In this document: in pieces, positions 14,535 through 23,620 of the stretch
How the letters are laid out: every line of letters begins with the position of its first letter
How positions within the stretch are numbered: the stretch's first letter is position 1
Assembly: GCF_011516835.1 (NCBI RefSeq)
Contig: NZ_WOTB01000033.1
Location: 1 to 38,696 of the forward strand
Source of the DNA: Acetobacter musti
GTDB taxonomy: Bacteria; Pseudomonadota; Alphaproteobacteria; Acetobacterales; Acetobacteraceae
Direction of reading: 5' to 3'
DNA: 38,696 bases
Program-made: the position numbers and the translations under genes
Notes under the pieces: model-generated
What the model was told of the DNA's origin: nothing
What the model saw: only the letters and a program-made list of their open reading frames with translations
Database searches by the model: none

Positions 14535-15629
14535 ATGTTAACGCCAACCTACCTTATTCGACCTTTGCCGCCTCAGACGGACATAGAAACGGTTCCGGTT
14601 CTCAGGGCGCTGGTCGAGGCCAATAAGGCTCTGGCGGAACTGAAGGGGCGGGCGGCAACTATTCCCAATCAGGGGATCCTGATTGATACGTTGGCTTTGC
14701 AGGAAGCCAAGGCGTCTTCGGAAATCGAGAATATCGTCACCACCCAGGATGAGCTTTTCCAGGCGGATCTGTTTCCCGAGGGGCCGGATTCAGTGGCGGC
14801 CAAGGAAGTCGCCCTGTATCGAGATGCCCTGCATCTTGGGTTTCGACAGCTGAAAGAAACCGACGGCCTGATCCTGAACAAGGGGCTGATCGCGATTTTC
14901 CAGAGGCTCAAGAAGCGGGAAGATGGGTTTCGAAACACCCCGGGAACGGCCTTGAAGAACGAGCGCACGGGGGAAGTGGTTTTTGTGCCGCCGCAGGACG
15001 GGCGGGAGATTATCGGGCATATGTCGGATCTGGAGCGGTTCGTGAATGATGACGGGCTCTGTGACCTGGATCCACTCATCAAGATGGCTCTGATCCACCA
15101 TCAGTTTGAGAGCATTCATCCCTTTCCCGATGGGAATGGCCGCGTCGGGCGGATCCTGAACGTGTTATATCTGACCCGGACCGGCCTTCTGGATATCCCG
15201 ATCCTCTACCTGTCGCGCTACATCACTCGCCACAAAGATGAGTATTATCATCTGTTACAGAAGGTGCGGGATGAAGGCGCATGGGAAGCGTGGATCCTCT
15301 ACATGCTGCGTGCCGTGGCCGAGACATCCAGGATCACCCTGGAGCTGATTGAGGGCATGCGGGCGCAGATGGCCACCATGAAGCAGCGGATGCGGACGGA
15401 ACTGCCCAAAATTTACAGCCAGGAGCTGCTGAACAATCTGTTTCGGCATCCTTACACGAAAATCGAGTATGTCCAGACAGATCTGAACATCGCGCGTCAG
15501 ACGGCAGGGAAATACCTCGACCAGCTCTCAGAGAAAGGCTTGCTGTCCAAGCACCGCTCAGGGCGGAGCAATTATTATATCAACGCACCTCTGGTCCGCC
15601 TCTTCCTGGAGGTGTCCGGTGGCGCATGA
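14535..15629 (+). CDS. Fic-family AMP-transferase
   Basis: A 364-residue protein with the active-site motif HPFPDGNGRVGR (about residues 197-208), whose His catalyses AMP transfer to target hydroxyls. The inhibitory helix motif SSEIENI (about 65-71, S/TxxxE(G/N) form) is N-terminal, which makes this a class II, self-inhibited Fic protein. A C-terminal winged-helix-like part (KIEYVQTDLNIARQTAGKYLDQLSEKGLL) follows, as in SoFic-type proteins. ATG 14535 is preferred over an upstream TTG at 14514. It lies 39 bases before the start of the MmeI-like gene stub, so the two were probably one operon before the transposon cut the latter. Confidence 0.88.
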   Translation: MLTPTYLIRPLPPQTDIETVPVLRALVEANKALAELKGRAATIPNQGILIDTLALQEAKASSEIENIVTTQDELFQADLFPEGPDSVAAKEVALYRDALHLGFRQLKETDGLILNKGLIAIFQRLKKREDGFRNTPGTALKNERTGEVVFVPPQDGREIIGHMSDLERFVNDDGLCDLDPLIKMALIHHQFESIHPFPDGNGRVGRILNVLYLTRTGLLDIPILYLSRYITRHKDEYYHLLQKVRDEGAWEAWILYMLRAVAETSRITLELIEGMRAQMATMKQRMRTELPKIYSQELLNNLFRHPYTKIEYVQTDLNIARQTAGKYLDQLSEKGLLSKHRSGRSNYYINAPLVRLFLEVSGGA

Positions 15630-15662
15630 AGTGTATGATCTGTTTTTCGAACGTATGGAATT

Positions 15663-18311
15663 TTACGCATGAATCCCGTTGAGATTGAAGAAGCTGTCTC
15701 CCGGATTGCCGAGGCACCTTTTAATCCCGGGGAATTTCCTTTCGAGTTCCTGCAAGCATTCGGAAACCGCGATGTTACGATCAAGCGGCTTCGCAAGGAT
15801 AACCGCTCGGACGTTTCTGGGGCGGTGCTTCAGCGCAACAACATCCATCTGGCCGTTTGTCCTGCCCGCTGCGATCGTTGCCGTGACGCGCAGGATGTCG
15901 GGCCAGTTGCGCTCGATGAGCGGTTCATTGATTTTGCCGCCAACCAGCGCTCGCACATTGGCGGGCGTCGCGTTGGGCGTGAAGGCATAGAGTCTTTTCT
16001 GAGAGAGATCTCGGATACACGATGCGAACCTGTAGCCGAGCAAGGAGCTGGCGGCGAACACATGATCGGTAAAGCCACCCGTGTCGGCAAAATGCTGGCG
16101 GACGCGGCGGCCTGCGTCATTCATGAGCAGCCCATCGAGTATATAAGGTGCCTCGCTGACCGTTGCCGGGATGACCTGGGTAGCGAAGGGTGCATATTGA
16201 TCGGACACATGGCTGTATCCCTTGAGGCCTGGGACGTTGCCATATTTCGCGTTGATCAGATTCATCGCTTCGCCCTGCTCGGTAGCAAGGAAGAACTGCC
16301 CGTCGCTGGATGCGGATTTCCCTTGTCCCCAGAAGGCGGACATAGGCAGAGCGGCATGGGCTTCCACGATCATGGCGAGCGCCCGATCATAGGCGCTGCC
16401 TTCGACATGCCAGCGTGCGATCCGCAGCAATTCCCAGAAGCTGTGCGTATTGGTCGCCGCTGCCATCTTGCGTAGACCAAGATTGACGCCTTCCGCCAAC
16501 AACACGTTCATCAGGCCGATCTGGTCGCGGCAAGGCACGCCAGTGCGCAGATGCGTGAAAGCCTCGGAGAATCCGGTTCGCTCATCGACTTCCAGCAACA
16601 AATCGGTGATCCTCGTGGACGGGAGCTGTTGATAGAGATCGAGTACGAGATCCTCAGTGCCTTCGGGTGTGTCAGCCTTCAGCTTGTCGATGTGCAGCTT
16701 GCCGTTCTCGATGATGCCGCCTGGGATCGTACCGGTTCGCGCCGCGCGGCCAAGCGCCTTCAGTTGTGTATCCAGTCGAGCCCTGCGCTCGGCAAGCCAT
16801 TCGCCGGGTTGCAGCGGCACAGCGAACCGCGCGGTCTGCTCTATCGCCTGTGGCGGGACCAGGATCTGCTTGAGGTCGCCATAGCGGCGCGATTTTGCCA
16901 GCCATATGTCGCCGGACCGGAAAGCGTCGCGGATATGGAACAGCACCGCGATTTCCCAAAGTCGGTAGTCGCCGGCGGGCGCAGCGCGAAGATGACGATG
17001 CCATTTGGAGCTGGGACGTAGAAAATCCATAGGAGGATCGGATTTGATCCCGCTCTGTAGCAGCGCGATAGCCGTCAGAAGAGGCTTGGCAATCGGCGCC
17101 GCCTGCATGTCGAGCAGGCGCAGCATCCTGGGCGCATAGAGGCGGAAGCGATGATAGCCGTCCAGCACACGGCTGAGCGGGTCGGCAGCGAGCACATTGG
17201 TCAACGCAGAGGCCGTGGCGACAAGGGTTCTGAACCGTTCCCAGCCTGGACCGGTGGTGATTATCCCGTCCAGGGATGCGCCATCGTCCTGCGCTCCAAG
17301 CAAAGCACCACCGATTTCAGCAAAAGACTTCAGCGTGTCCCGAACGGCCGCCTTTTCGTCGGCGATCTTGGTGCTGCAAAGGCGTTCGGAGACCCGATAG
17401 AGACGGCCTACGATGCGATCGTGGGTCTCCACGATGACATCAGCCAGAGATGACCGCCATTCCATGGTGCAGACAGCAAGGATTGCAAGCCGCCTGCCTT
17501 CGGGCAGATCGCGCATGCCGTCGGCGTAATAGCGCTCGCCCTGCCGGCGAAGGCGGGTCACACGATGCGCGGGAACGCCGTCCAGCAAATCTGCCGGAAG
17601 ATCGAACTTGTGGAGATATTCCAGTCGATCCATCAGCCGATTGGCCGCCGCCGAATTTGCGCCAACTTCGAACTGTCGCAGCCATACGAAGCGGGTGATG
17701 CGACCATCCACCGTATTCTCTAACAGATGAGCCAAATTCTCGCTCAGGGCTGGTGTTATGCGATGGGCGATACGATCTTCGATCCTGCGTTCGGCCTTGA
17801 CCAGTGCATCGGCACAAAGGCGCTCAATCGTTGAGAAACCGGGAAGGATTGTGCGGGTGCGGCGACACTCTGCAACGAAGCGACGGGCAAGATCCTCATT
17901 CGATGTCGCCGCCTCGGCTTCCCGAGCGATCCAATCGCGCAAATCCCGTGCGCCCCGCCCCGAAAAGGAGCGATAGCCGTAGATCCGGCGTAGGTCCGCC
18001 AGATGCTCATGCCGGGTCTCCTCGCGCGCGGCATAGAGGAGTAGATCGTCACGGCTCAGCCCGAGCTGGGCCGCGATGAAATCCGATACCTGTGCCGGGA
18101 TCAGCTCGCCAGGGGTGAGTACCCGGCCCGGGTAGCGCAGGACGCACAGTTGCAGCGCGAAGCCGAAACGGTTGTGGGCGCGCCGGCGCTGGCGGATATG
18201 CCCGAGATCCTCATCGCTAAGGGTATAGTGCCGCAGCAGATCACCTTGATCGACCGGTAAGTGAAACAGCGCCTCGCGCTGTCGATCGGTCAGGGTCACG
18301 CGACGCGGCAT
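15663..18311 (-). pseudogene. tnpA: Tn3-family transposase, 3'-truncated
   Basis: The frame runs 882 codons from ATG 18311 (SD aaggagc). Residues 1-~815 are a Tn3-family transposase: DUF4158 N-terminus (MPRRVTLTDRQREALFHLP), SASSDGQFFLA with the first catalytic Asp, and ADTGGFTDHVF with the second. From about 15866 downward the frame leaves transposase sequence and reads antisense through the methyltransferase stub to a chance stop at 15663. The conserved LRKLGSYPRQN block and the GLNKGEARNAL segment with the catalytic Glu are missing, so it should be inactive. Confidence 0.85.
15669..15866 (+). pseudogene. 5' fragment of an MmeI-like (type IIL) DNA methyltransferase gene
   Basis: ATG 15669 opens with MNPVEIEEAVSRIAEAPFNP and continues through FLQAFGNRDVTIKRLRKD to NNIHLAVCPA. 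I recognise this as the N-terminus of large class I SAM-dependent methyltransferase/restriction enzymes of the MmeI group (usually about 900 residues). After about residue 66 the frame runs antisense to a Tn3 transposase, so the rest is lost. The junction is near 15860-15868. This fragment explains why the last ~60 codons of the opposing tnpA frame look foreign. Confidence 0.72.
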
Positions 18312-19024
18312 ACATGCTCCTTATTCTTTCCAAGGTAAGGTTTGAGATAGTTTGATTGCGATGCTGGTTAAGATACACAATAGTGCAAGCTTATGTGCTC
18401 ATGTTCGTCACCGCTTCAAACCAACGTTTAAGAAACATGCTGATCGGATATGCCCGCGTCTCCAAAGCCGATGGTTCCCAATCCCTCGACCTCCAGCACG
18501 ACGCCCTGCGTGCCGCCGGTATCGAGCCAGGTAATATTTATGATGATCGTGCATCCGGTAGCCGCGATGATCGGCCCGGCTTAGCTGCATGCCTCAAATC
18601 CTTGCGCGACGGCGATGTGCTGGTGGTCTGGAAACTCGATCGCCTCGGGCGCTCGCTCGCCCACCTGGTCAACACCGTGAAGGATCTGTCAGACCGCAGG
18701 ATCGGCCTGCGTGTGCTGACCGGAAAAGGCGCTCAGATCGACACCACGACCGCATCCGGCCGCATGGTGTTCGGTATCTTTGCCACTCTGGCCGAGTTCG
18801 AGCGGGATCTGATCCGCGAGCGCACCATGGCTGGCCTTGCCGCAGCCAGAGCGCGCGGACGAAAGGGAGGGCGAAAATTCGCCCTGACCAAAGCACAGGT
18901 GCGTCTCGCCCAGGCCGCCATGGCGCAGCGCGACACGTCTGTTTCCGATCTGTGCAAGGAACTCGGGATCGAGCGCGTCACTCTATACAGATATGTCGGA
19001 CCGAAGGGCGAGCTCAGGGATTAT
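15866..19024. mobile_element. Remnant of a first Tn3-family transposon
   Basis: It contains divergent tnpA (minus) and tnpR (plus) with a res-like gap between them. The tnpA end is fused to the MmeI-like gene stub near 15866, and the tnpR end is cut by the terminal repeat of the second transposon at 19025. Neither terminal inverted repeat of this element is seen. The left junction is approximate (15858-15868). Confidence 0.75.
18312..18436. promoter_or_regulatory. Intergenic res/promoter region of the first Tn3 remnant
   Basis: 125 bases separate divergent tnpA and tnpR. It is AT-richer than its surroundings and holds motifs such as gatacacaatagtgcaagc (18371-18390). By family rule the resolvase binding sites and both promoters lie here. 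Individual subsites were not resolved by eye. Confidence 0.5.
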
Positions 19025-19051
19025 GGGTTGACTACACGAAAGTGCATTTAA
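18437..19051 (+). CDS. tnpR: Serine resolvase TnpR, C-terminus replaced by transposon end
   Basis: A 204-residue serine recombinase. MLIGYARVSKADGSQSLDLQ contains the nucleophile Ser9, followed by VVWKLDRLGRSLAHL and GIFATLAEFERDLIRERT. The C-terminal helix-turn-helix is VSDLCKELGIERVTLYRYV. The last residues after GELRDYG (LTTRKCI) are encoded by the terminal repeat beginning at 19025, so the native last few residues have been replaced. The fold is complete and it may still be active. ATG 18437 is chosen over longer in-frame starts because it begins at the conserved strand. Confidence 0.85.
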   Translation: MLIGYARVSKADGSQSLDLQHDALRAAGIEPGNIYDDRASGSRDDRPGLAACLKSLRDGDVLVVWKLDRLGRSLAHLVNTVKDLSDRRIGLRVLTGKGAQIDTTTASGRMVFGIFATLAEFERDLIRERTMAGLAAARARGRKGGRKFALTKAQVRLAQAAMAQRDTSVSDLCKELGIERVTLYRYVGPKGELRDYGLTTRKCI

Positions 19052-19062
19052 CGTACGTTTAG
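19025..19062 (+). repeat. Left terminal inverted repeat of the cargo transposon
   Basis: It starts gggttgactacacgaaagtg and matches 35178-35141 (reverse) at 31 of 38 positions, with similarity fading after another ~7 bases. It supplies the last codons of the upstream resolvase gene. Just inside, gaacgtt and cgaactatc (19067-19085) resemble the motif seen near 31340. Confidence 0.8.
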
Positions 19063-19096
19063 AGAGAACGTTAAACGAACTATCATGTAAGGTTTA

Positions 19097-19939
19097 GGGC
19101 CTGTTAGGTCTTGAGGCGATCTGCTGTTGCGGCGATGCAGATAACGGCCATGAAGGACGTAGCGGTTTTCTCATACCGCGTGGCGACTGCTCTCCACTCC
19201 TTGAGACGTGCCCACAGATTTTCCACCAGATGTCGGTGCCGATAGGCCCATTTCGGGCAGGTTACTTGTGGCTCGTTGCGTTTTGTCGGGATGACCGGGC
19301 GTGAACCCCTGTCCCATAAGGCCTCTCGAAACTGGTTCGAGGCATAGCCCCGATCGCAAACGACATAGCGCGGGGCGTGCGGCAATGCGTCAAGGAGGGC
19401 CATGGCCGAGGGGAGTTCATGGGCCTGACCTGGCGTCAGGGTGAAAGACAGGGCCTTTCCATGCCCATCTGCGGCTACGCAGACCTTGCTGCCAAACCCT
19501 CCACGCGAGCGGCCAAGTGCTTCACGATCATTGCGGCGTTCTCTGAATCCCCCTTTTTGGCCGCTCCGGCGGCCTTGTGATGAGCCCGAATGTTTGTGCC
19601 GTCGAGGAAGACCATACCTAAAGCCGGATCTTGACCCTTCACCTGTTCAAACAGAGCCTGCCAGACGCCGAGCTTTGCCCAACGGATGAAGAGTTGGGCT
19701 GCCGTCCACCAGGGGCCGAGTTCAGCAGGAATTGAGCGCCATTTCGCGCCATTCTGATGGCGCCAGAAAATCGCCGACAGGGTCCGCCGCAGATCGCGAG
19801 GCGGGGTTTTGCCTTTTGGACGGACCGTCTCGATCAGAGGTTCCCCGACCGACCATGCATCATCGGAAAATACAGACTGCATCATGCTCATCACAAAGAG
19901 CTATGCAACTCGTTCCGTCTTTCAAGACCTAACAGGCCC
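19097..19939 (-). mobile_element. IS5-family insertion sequence (IS427-like group)
   Basis: An 843-bp element with perfect 18-bp terminal inverted repeats (19097-19114 and 19922-19939, outer bases gggcctg). It is flanked by TA on both sides (19095-19096, 19940-19941), which is the two-base target duplication usual for this group. It contains a single transposase encoded in two overlapping frames. Confidence 0.88.
19104..19894 (-). CDS. IS5-family transposase (two frames joined by -1 frameshift)
   Basis: Frame A runs from the ATGs at 19894-19882 to a stop at 19475 and includes SAIFWRHQNGAKWRSIPAEL and the first catalytic Asp in VFLDGTNIRAH. Frame B ends at 19104 and includes VVCDRGYASNQFREAL (second Asp) and RHRHLVENLWARLKEWR (Glu plus Arg/Lys of the DDE-YREK signature). 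The junction is a slippery run reading aaaaaggggg on the minus strand (19558-19549). Slipping back one base continues frame A directly into GGFRERRNDREALGRSRGGF of frame B. This is programmed -1 frameshifting, known in this IS group, so the gene is probably functional. Confidence 0.88.
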
Positions 19940-20206
19940 TAGCTGTAGGCTAAGGCGCATCCCTTTCGGCCGTAGCTCACAAAAGGTCGCGTAAGTCTCT
20001 CGTAACGTGCGCTCGGAAAAAGGTGACGAGTGATCTACCCGCAGCAAGCGCTCAGTTTCGATGGTGCTATCGTCATGAACTCGAGGCAGACAGGGACTCA
20101 ATTGTTCGACGTGGTAGATTGAAACAGTAGAAAATGAAGAATGTTTTAAGTGGGTACCGATAGGTAGATTGATCGGACAGTCACTCTATCCAAAGGAACA
20201 CGCCCG

Positions 20207-20380
20207 ATGTTTTACGAAATTGCCACACACGGCGTGATAAGCGTCATATTATTCTGTGGCTTTCTCGGCATGCCACTGCTGGGCATCGTTGCAATGATCC
20301 TAGAGCTGCGCCGAAAAGATGATCCGAGAGAACCTGCGACCGCTGGCCGAGTGCCAGTCTGCATTGCCTATACTATCTGA
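20207..20380 (+). CDS. Small single-span membrane protein (hypothetical)
   Basis: A 57-residue protein beginning MFYEIATHGV with one hydrophobic segment (ISVILFCGFLGMPLLGIVAM, residues 11-30), then a basic, polar tail (LELRRKDDPREP). SD aagga lies 8 bases before ATG 20207. Only composition and the ribosome site support it. Family unknown. Confidence 0.4.
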   Translation: MFYEIATHGVISVILFCGFLGMPLLGIVAMILELRRKDDPREPATAGRVPVCIAYTI

Positions 20381-20588
20381 TTGCTGGCTCAGTCTCCGCC
20401 GCTTTACTGTAAATTCCAAAAAATCTGACGCAGACGAATTTTAATCTGCTTTGGTTAAAGTCTACGCGCGTCATATGGTGATATTATACCAAACTTGATC
20501 GATGATGTACGCGCGCTTGGCGCGTGCTCCTTATGAGAGACGCCGCCGGAAGAACCAACGGCGCCAGTCTCCTGCCTTGCAGCAAGAC
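20381..20588. terminator. Intergenic gap with hairpin after the doxDA operon
   Basis: A 6-bp hairpin (acgcgc 20509-20514, gcgcgt 20520-20525, 5-base loop) lies 64 bases beyond the doxDA stop on the minus strand. There is no T-run, so terminator status is weak. Nothing else is recognised in this gap. Confidence 0.3.
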
Positions 20589-21698
20589 TTATTTAGAAAC
20601 ACCAAGCGGTGCCGTGAATATACGCCCGTCGACATCCGTGAAGCGAATAACCGACCCGTTTGCCGGCGTATGGGCCTGCGTTAGCCACGGGAGGGTAATG
20701 GTCGCCTTCGCCCCCATCGGCGCACGGATACCGTAGGGCCCCGGGCCAAATTTGTTATAGGCGTAATCATTATCGAAGTTCTGCTTCGTCAGGGCTGACA
20801 GAACTTTGGCATCCCAGTGTTCTGCGATCACTTTGTCCGGCCCGATAACGGCTGCATCAACGATGTGCACGGGTGCTTCAGGCGTTCCTGCATCCAGATA
20901 GGCATGAACGCGAATACCGCCATCAGCGAGAACGACCGCATTGGACAGCGTCACGTGATGCTTCGTCGGGCTCACCGGCCCACTATGGAACGGCGTAACG
21001 ACGGAACCGCGAAAATAGCTGTAGGTGCTGACGTTGTAGATCAGGACAAAGCCGAACAAAGCCAGCGTCAGGTTCCGGAATGGAATATCCGCCAGCGGAA
21101 GCGGAAGCGCGCCGCTCGCCCAACGAAACCAGGCGCTGTCTGCGAGACGCGGACGTCGGGCCAGCAACACATTGTCGAGGCTGAAAGCACTCGATCCGCC
21201 GAGCAGCAGGGTCGTTCCCATAGCCAGGTTACACGCGGCCATCGTCCATTCGTCGATGCAGGTCGCGCCCTGCCAGCCGAACATGGCCATCAGGATCACG
21301 GAAAAACCCATCGAGACGAGCGCGGACGCCCGGGTCATGAACCCTGCCATCAGCGCGGCACCGGCGATCAGCTCGGCGGCGCTGAAGACGATGACACCTG
21401 TGTAGAGGAGCCAGAAATGCTGCAACAGGAACGAGATGACGTGTTCAAAACCGAACAGCGCCCCAGGCATCGCGGTTTGAAATTTGTTGGCCATCCAGTT
21501 GTGGCCGCCCCAGGCGTCGAGCTTGGAAGGCGCATAGATGAAACGGCGCGACCCGCCGCCCCAGTAAATGAACCCCTGAATGACCCGCGTTGCCAGCAGT
21601 GCGAGGCCGCCGATGCGCCAGTTACGCTCGGCTTCGGTCAGGGGTCGGGCGGTGGCGCCAAAAACGGCGCGCTGCGCTGATGCGTGTGTGATACTCAT
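20589..21698 (-). CDS. doxDA: DoxDA fusion, thiosulfate:quinone oxidoreductase
   Basis: A 369-residue protein. The N-terminal half (about 20-195) is the four-helix DoxD membrane domain (RVIQGFIYWGGGSRRFIYAPSKLD opening, GFMTRASALVSMGFSVILMAMFGWQGATC). The C-terminal half (about 210-369) is a periplasmic-facing DoxA domain (TLALFGFVLIYNVSTYSYFRG and a beta-rich tail ending FTAPLGVSK). In Acidianus DoxD and DoxA form an enzyme that oxidises thiosulfate to tetrathionate and reduces quinone; fused DoxDA forms occur in acidophilic bacteria. ATG 21698 is chosen for the SD ggagg 7 bases upstream. It is third gene of a unit with a binding protein and a DsrE-like protein. Confidence 0.85.
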   Translation of the reverse strand: MSITHASAQRAVFGATARPLTEAERNWRIGGLALLATRVIQGFIYWGGGSRRFIYAPSKLDAWGGHNWMANKFQTAMPGALFGFEHVISFLLQHFWLLYTGVIVFSAAELIAGAALMAGFMTRASALVSMGFSVILMAMFGWQGATCIDEWTMAACNLAMGTTLLLGGSSAFSLDNVLLARRPRLADSAWFRWASGALPLPLADIPFRNLTLALFGFVLIYNVSTYSYFRGSVVTPFHSGPVSPTKHHVTLSNAVVLADGGIRVHAYLDAGTPEAPVHIVDAAVIGPDKVIAEHWDAKVLSALTKQNFDNDYAYNKFGPGPYGIRAPMGAKATITLPWLTQAHTPANGSVIRFTDVDGRIFTAPLGVSK

Positions 21699-21710
21699 GT
21701 TCGCCTCCAT

Positions 21711-22745
21711 TTACTCGCTGTCGTGATCCGGCATGCTGCCGCCGTGATAGGCCTTGAAGCCGTAGCGTTCGAAAATCGCCAAGGCGGTTGGCGACTTGAT
21801 GAAATCGAGCCAGAGCTTTGCGGCCTGAGGGTGCGCGGCTCCCTTCACCATCGCGCCCGCGTAGATCGCCGTGCTGTTCTGATCGGCGGGAATGTCCACA
21901 TGGCTGATGGCGTGCCCGGTCTGTTCCTGGAAGATCGCTTCGGACTGCCATGTCACACCGGCGTCAGCGAGGCCCTGCATCAGGAATAACGGCGTTTGCC
22001 GATGATGAATATGCGTCAGGACCGTGCTGCCGTTGGCAATTTTCGTCTTGTAGACGGCGTTGGCCAAAGCTTTGCCGCCCGCCTTGTCCAGTGATGCCTC
22101 GATCTGGCGCGCGATGCCCTCGAATTCGGGATTGGGCATCGCAAGCCTGATGCCCGGGCGGCCGAGATCCTTCAAGGATTCGACGTGGCCGGGATTGTCT
22201 TTCGGAATCATGATCGTGAGCGTGTTCGTGACATAGGGCACGGCAGGCGCCGCCAGCAGGCCACTCTTGATATACTGATCGATCTTCTTGAGGCCCGCGA
22301 AATAGGCGTCGGGCTTGGCCGTCCACGTCATATTGCCGGAGGTGATCGTCCCGCCTGCTTCGATCTGGCGGATCAGCAATCCGGGCGGGATCGTCTCCCA
22401 ATAGATCTTTCCGGAGAATTCGGGATGCTCATGCTCGAACGCCGAGACGAGCGGCGCCATGGCGAAGAAGTAGTTTCCCCCGACATACAGGACGAGGCTC
22501 GGATTCGTGATGTCGCCATGAAAATCGGCCAGAACATCGACTTCCGGGACGGTGAATTCGAAGCCGCGCCGTGTCGCGTCGTTGTTCTGGCCGTGCTGCC
22601 ACGGCGGAAACACGTCTTCTGCGTAATGCGGGGTCTGCGCCTTGCCGTTCCATTGCACCGGATCGGCCAACGCCGCAGCAGTCGACAGCACGAAAGTCGC
22701 CGCAGCTGTGGCCAACAGGGTTTTTCTTATTCTTGAGGGTGTCAT
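21711..22745 (-). CDS. Periplasmic solute-binding protein (type 2 PBP fold)
   Basis: A 344-residue protein with a Sec signal peptide (positive start MTPSRIRKT, hydrophobic core, cleavage likely after AAALA near residue 27). The mature part resembles ModA/sulfate-type extracellular binding proteins: LVLYVGGNYFFAMAPLVSAFE, TLTIMIPKDNPGHVESLKDLGRPG, and a C-terminal KGAAHPQAAKLWLDFIKSPTAL block. No ABC permease or ATPase is nearby, so it may deliver a sulfur oxyanion to the DoxDA/DsrE system or act as a chaperone; this is inference. ATG 22745 lies in a 10-base gene overlap region with the upstream stop at 22754. Confidence 0.72.
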   Translation of the reverse strand: MTPSRIRKTLLATAAATFVLSTAAALADPVQWNGKAQTPHYAEDVFPPWQHGQNNDATRRGFEFTVPEVDVLADFHGDITNPSLVLYVGGNYFFAMAPLVSAFEHEHPEFSGKIYWETIPPGLLIRQIEAGGTITSGNMTWTAKPDAYFAGLKKIDQYIKSGLLAAPAVPYVTNTLTIMIPKDNPGHVESLKDLGRPGIRLAMPNPEFEGIARQIEASLDKAGGKALANAVYKTKIANGSTVLTHIHHRQTPLFLMQGLADAGVTWQSEAIFQEQTGHAISHVDIPADQNSTAIYAGAMVKGAAHPQAAKLWLDFIKSPTALAIFERYGFKAYHGGSMPDHDSE

Positions 22746-22753
22746 AGCCGTTC

Positions 22754-23551
22754 TCACTTCACGTAGCCGAAACCGGCATGTTGCAGTTCAGGGATCGTTG
22801 CCACGATGCCGGGGGTCAGGACGACGCCGTCGATCAGGTGATTGGTCAGTTCGGCGGCCATCTGCTCGTGTGACAGATGATCGGGATTGATACCTTTCTC
22901 GATCAGCTTGCCCGTCTGCTCCCAGATCGCGTTGTGGCAGGCCATGAACACGACGCCACGCTTCTGCAAAATCGGGATCGTGTTGCCTGCCGCTCCGAAA
23001 AGACCCTTCGGATCCTCGTGAGCCGACGCATCGAGAGCACCGTCTGGCGTTTTGATAAGCGTATTAAACGCAAAGGCCGGCCCGGCGAGCTTCGCCAGCT
23101 GATACTTGTCCCAGATTGTCTGGTCATAGAGGGCAAGGTGAGCGGAGCCATGCGTGGCCGACACCGCGAGAAAGTCCGGGTGTCTGAACGAAAACACCTG
23201 TGCGTTAACGGAATTGCGCATCAGGTTGAGCCAAGGGCTATCGATTGCTGTGTTGTCCCAGACCTGCTTCCGCTCGCCGCGATAGGCGATCACCAGATCA
23301 AGTGCCTGGGCGTCCCACATGAGCGGGTCGTCGAGCACCATCGGCACGGTCCTGAAATCGCGGCGGCGCGGGGATCTGGCCAGCTGCGAGGTCAGCACGG
23401 CAAGATTGCCGGTTCCGTCCGCATGGGACGAGGAAGATCGTGCTGCCAAGGCAGTGGAAGTGGTGGCGATCGTTGCGCCGGCGGTGGCCGCCATCAGACC
23501 CAGCAGGGCATGGCGCCGGTCGGCGCGAAGGTTTGAAGTCATGTCGTTCAT
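22754..23551 (-). CDS. Tat-exported DsrE-like protein
   Basis: A 265-residue protein with a twin-arginine-type leader (RADRRHALLGLMAATAGAT, residues 9-27). The mature part is a DsrE/DsrF-like fold. A conserved Cys sits in VVFMACHNAIWEQ (about residue 208), followed by a helix and LIDGVVLTPGIVATIPELQ. DsrE-family proteins carry or transfer sulfur as persulfide on such a Cys. Strong SD aaggaga lies 7 bases before ATG 23551. First gene of the unit leading to the binding protein and doxDA. A periplasmic sulfur carrier or thiosulfate-handling role is likely but unproven. Confidence 0.72.
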   Translation of the reverse strand: MNDMTSNLRADRRHALLGLMAATAGATIATTSTALAARSSSSHADGTGNLAVLTSQLARSPRRRDFRTVPMVLDDPLMWDAQALDLVIAYRGERKQVWDNTAIDSPWLNLMRNSVNAQVFSFRHPDFLAVSATHGSAHLALYDQTIWDKYQLAKLAGPAFAFNTLIKTPDGALDASAHEDPKGLFGAAGNTIPILQKRGVVFMACHNAIWEQTGKLIEKGINPDHLSHEQMAAELTNHLIDGVVLTPGIVATIPELQHAGFGYVK

Positions 23552-23620
23552 AGTCGGTCTCCTTTGGAGAGCCTGATCATGCGCTTCTCTTGATCACCCG
23601 AACCAACTCATTTGAAAGCA

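Noticed and set aside
15867..16475. Plus-strand frame continuing from the MmeI-like stub
   Set aside because: After about residue 66 it is antisense to a genuine transposase and loses similarity; only the first part is real.
20817..21680. 287-codon plus-strand frame opposite doxDA
   Set aside because: It mirrors the coding phase of doxDA, is His/Arg/Gln-rich and has no start signal.
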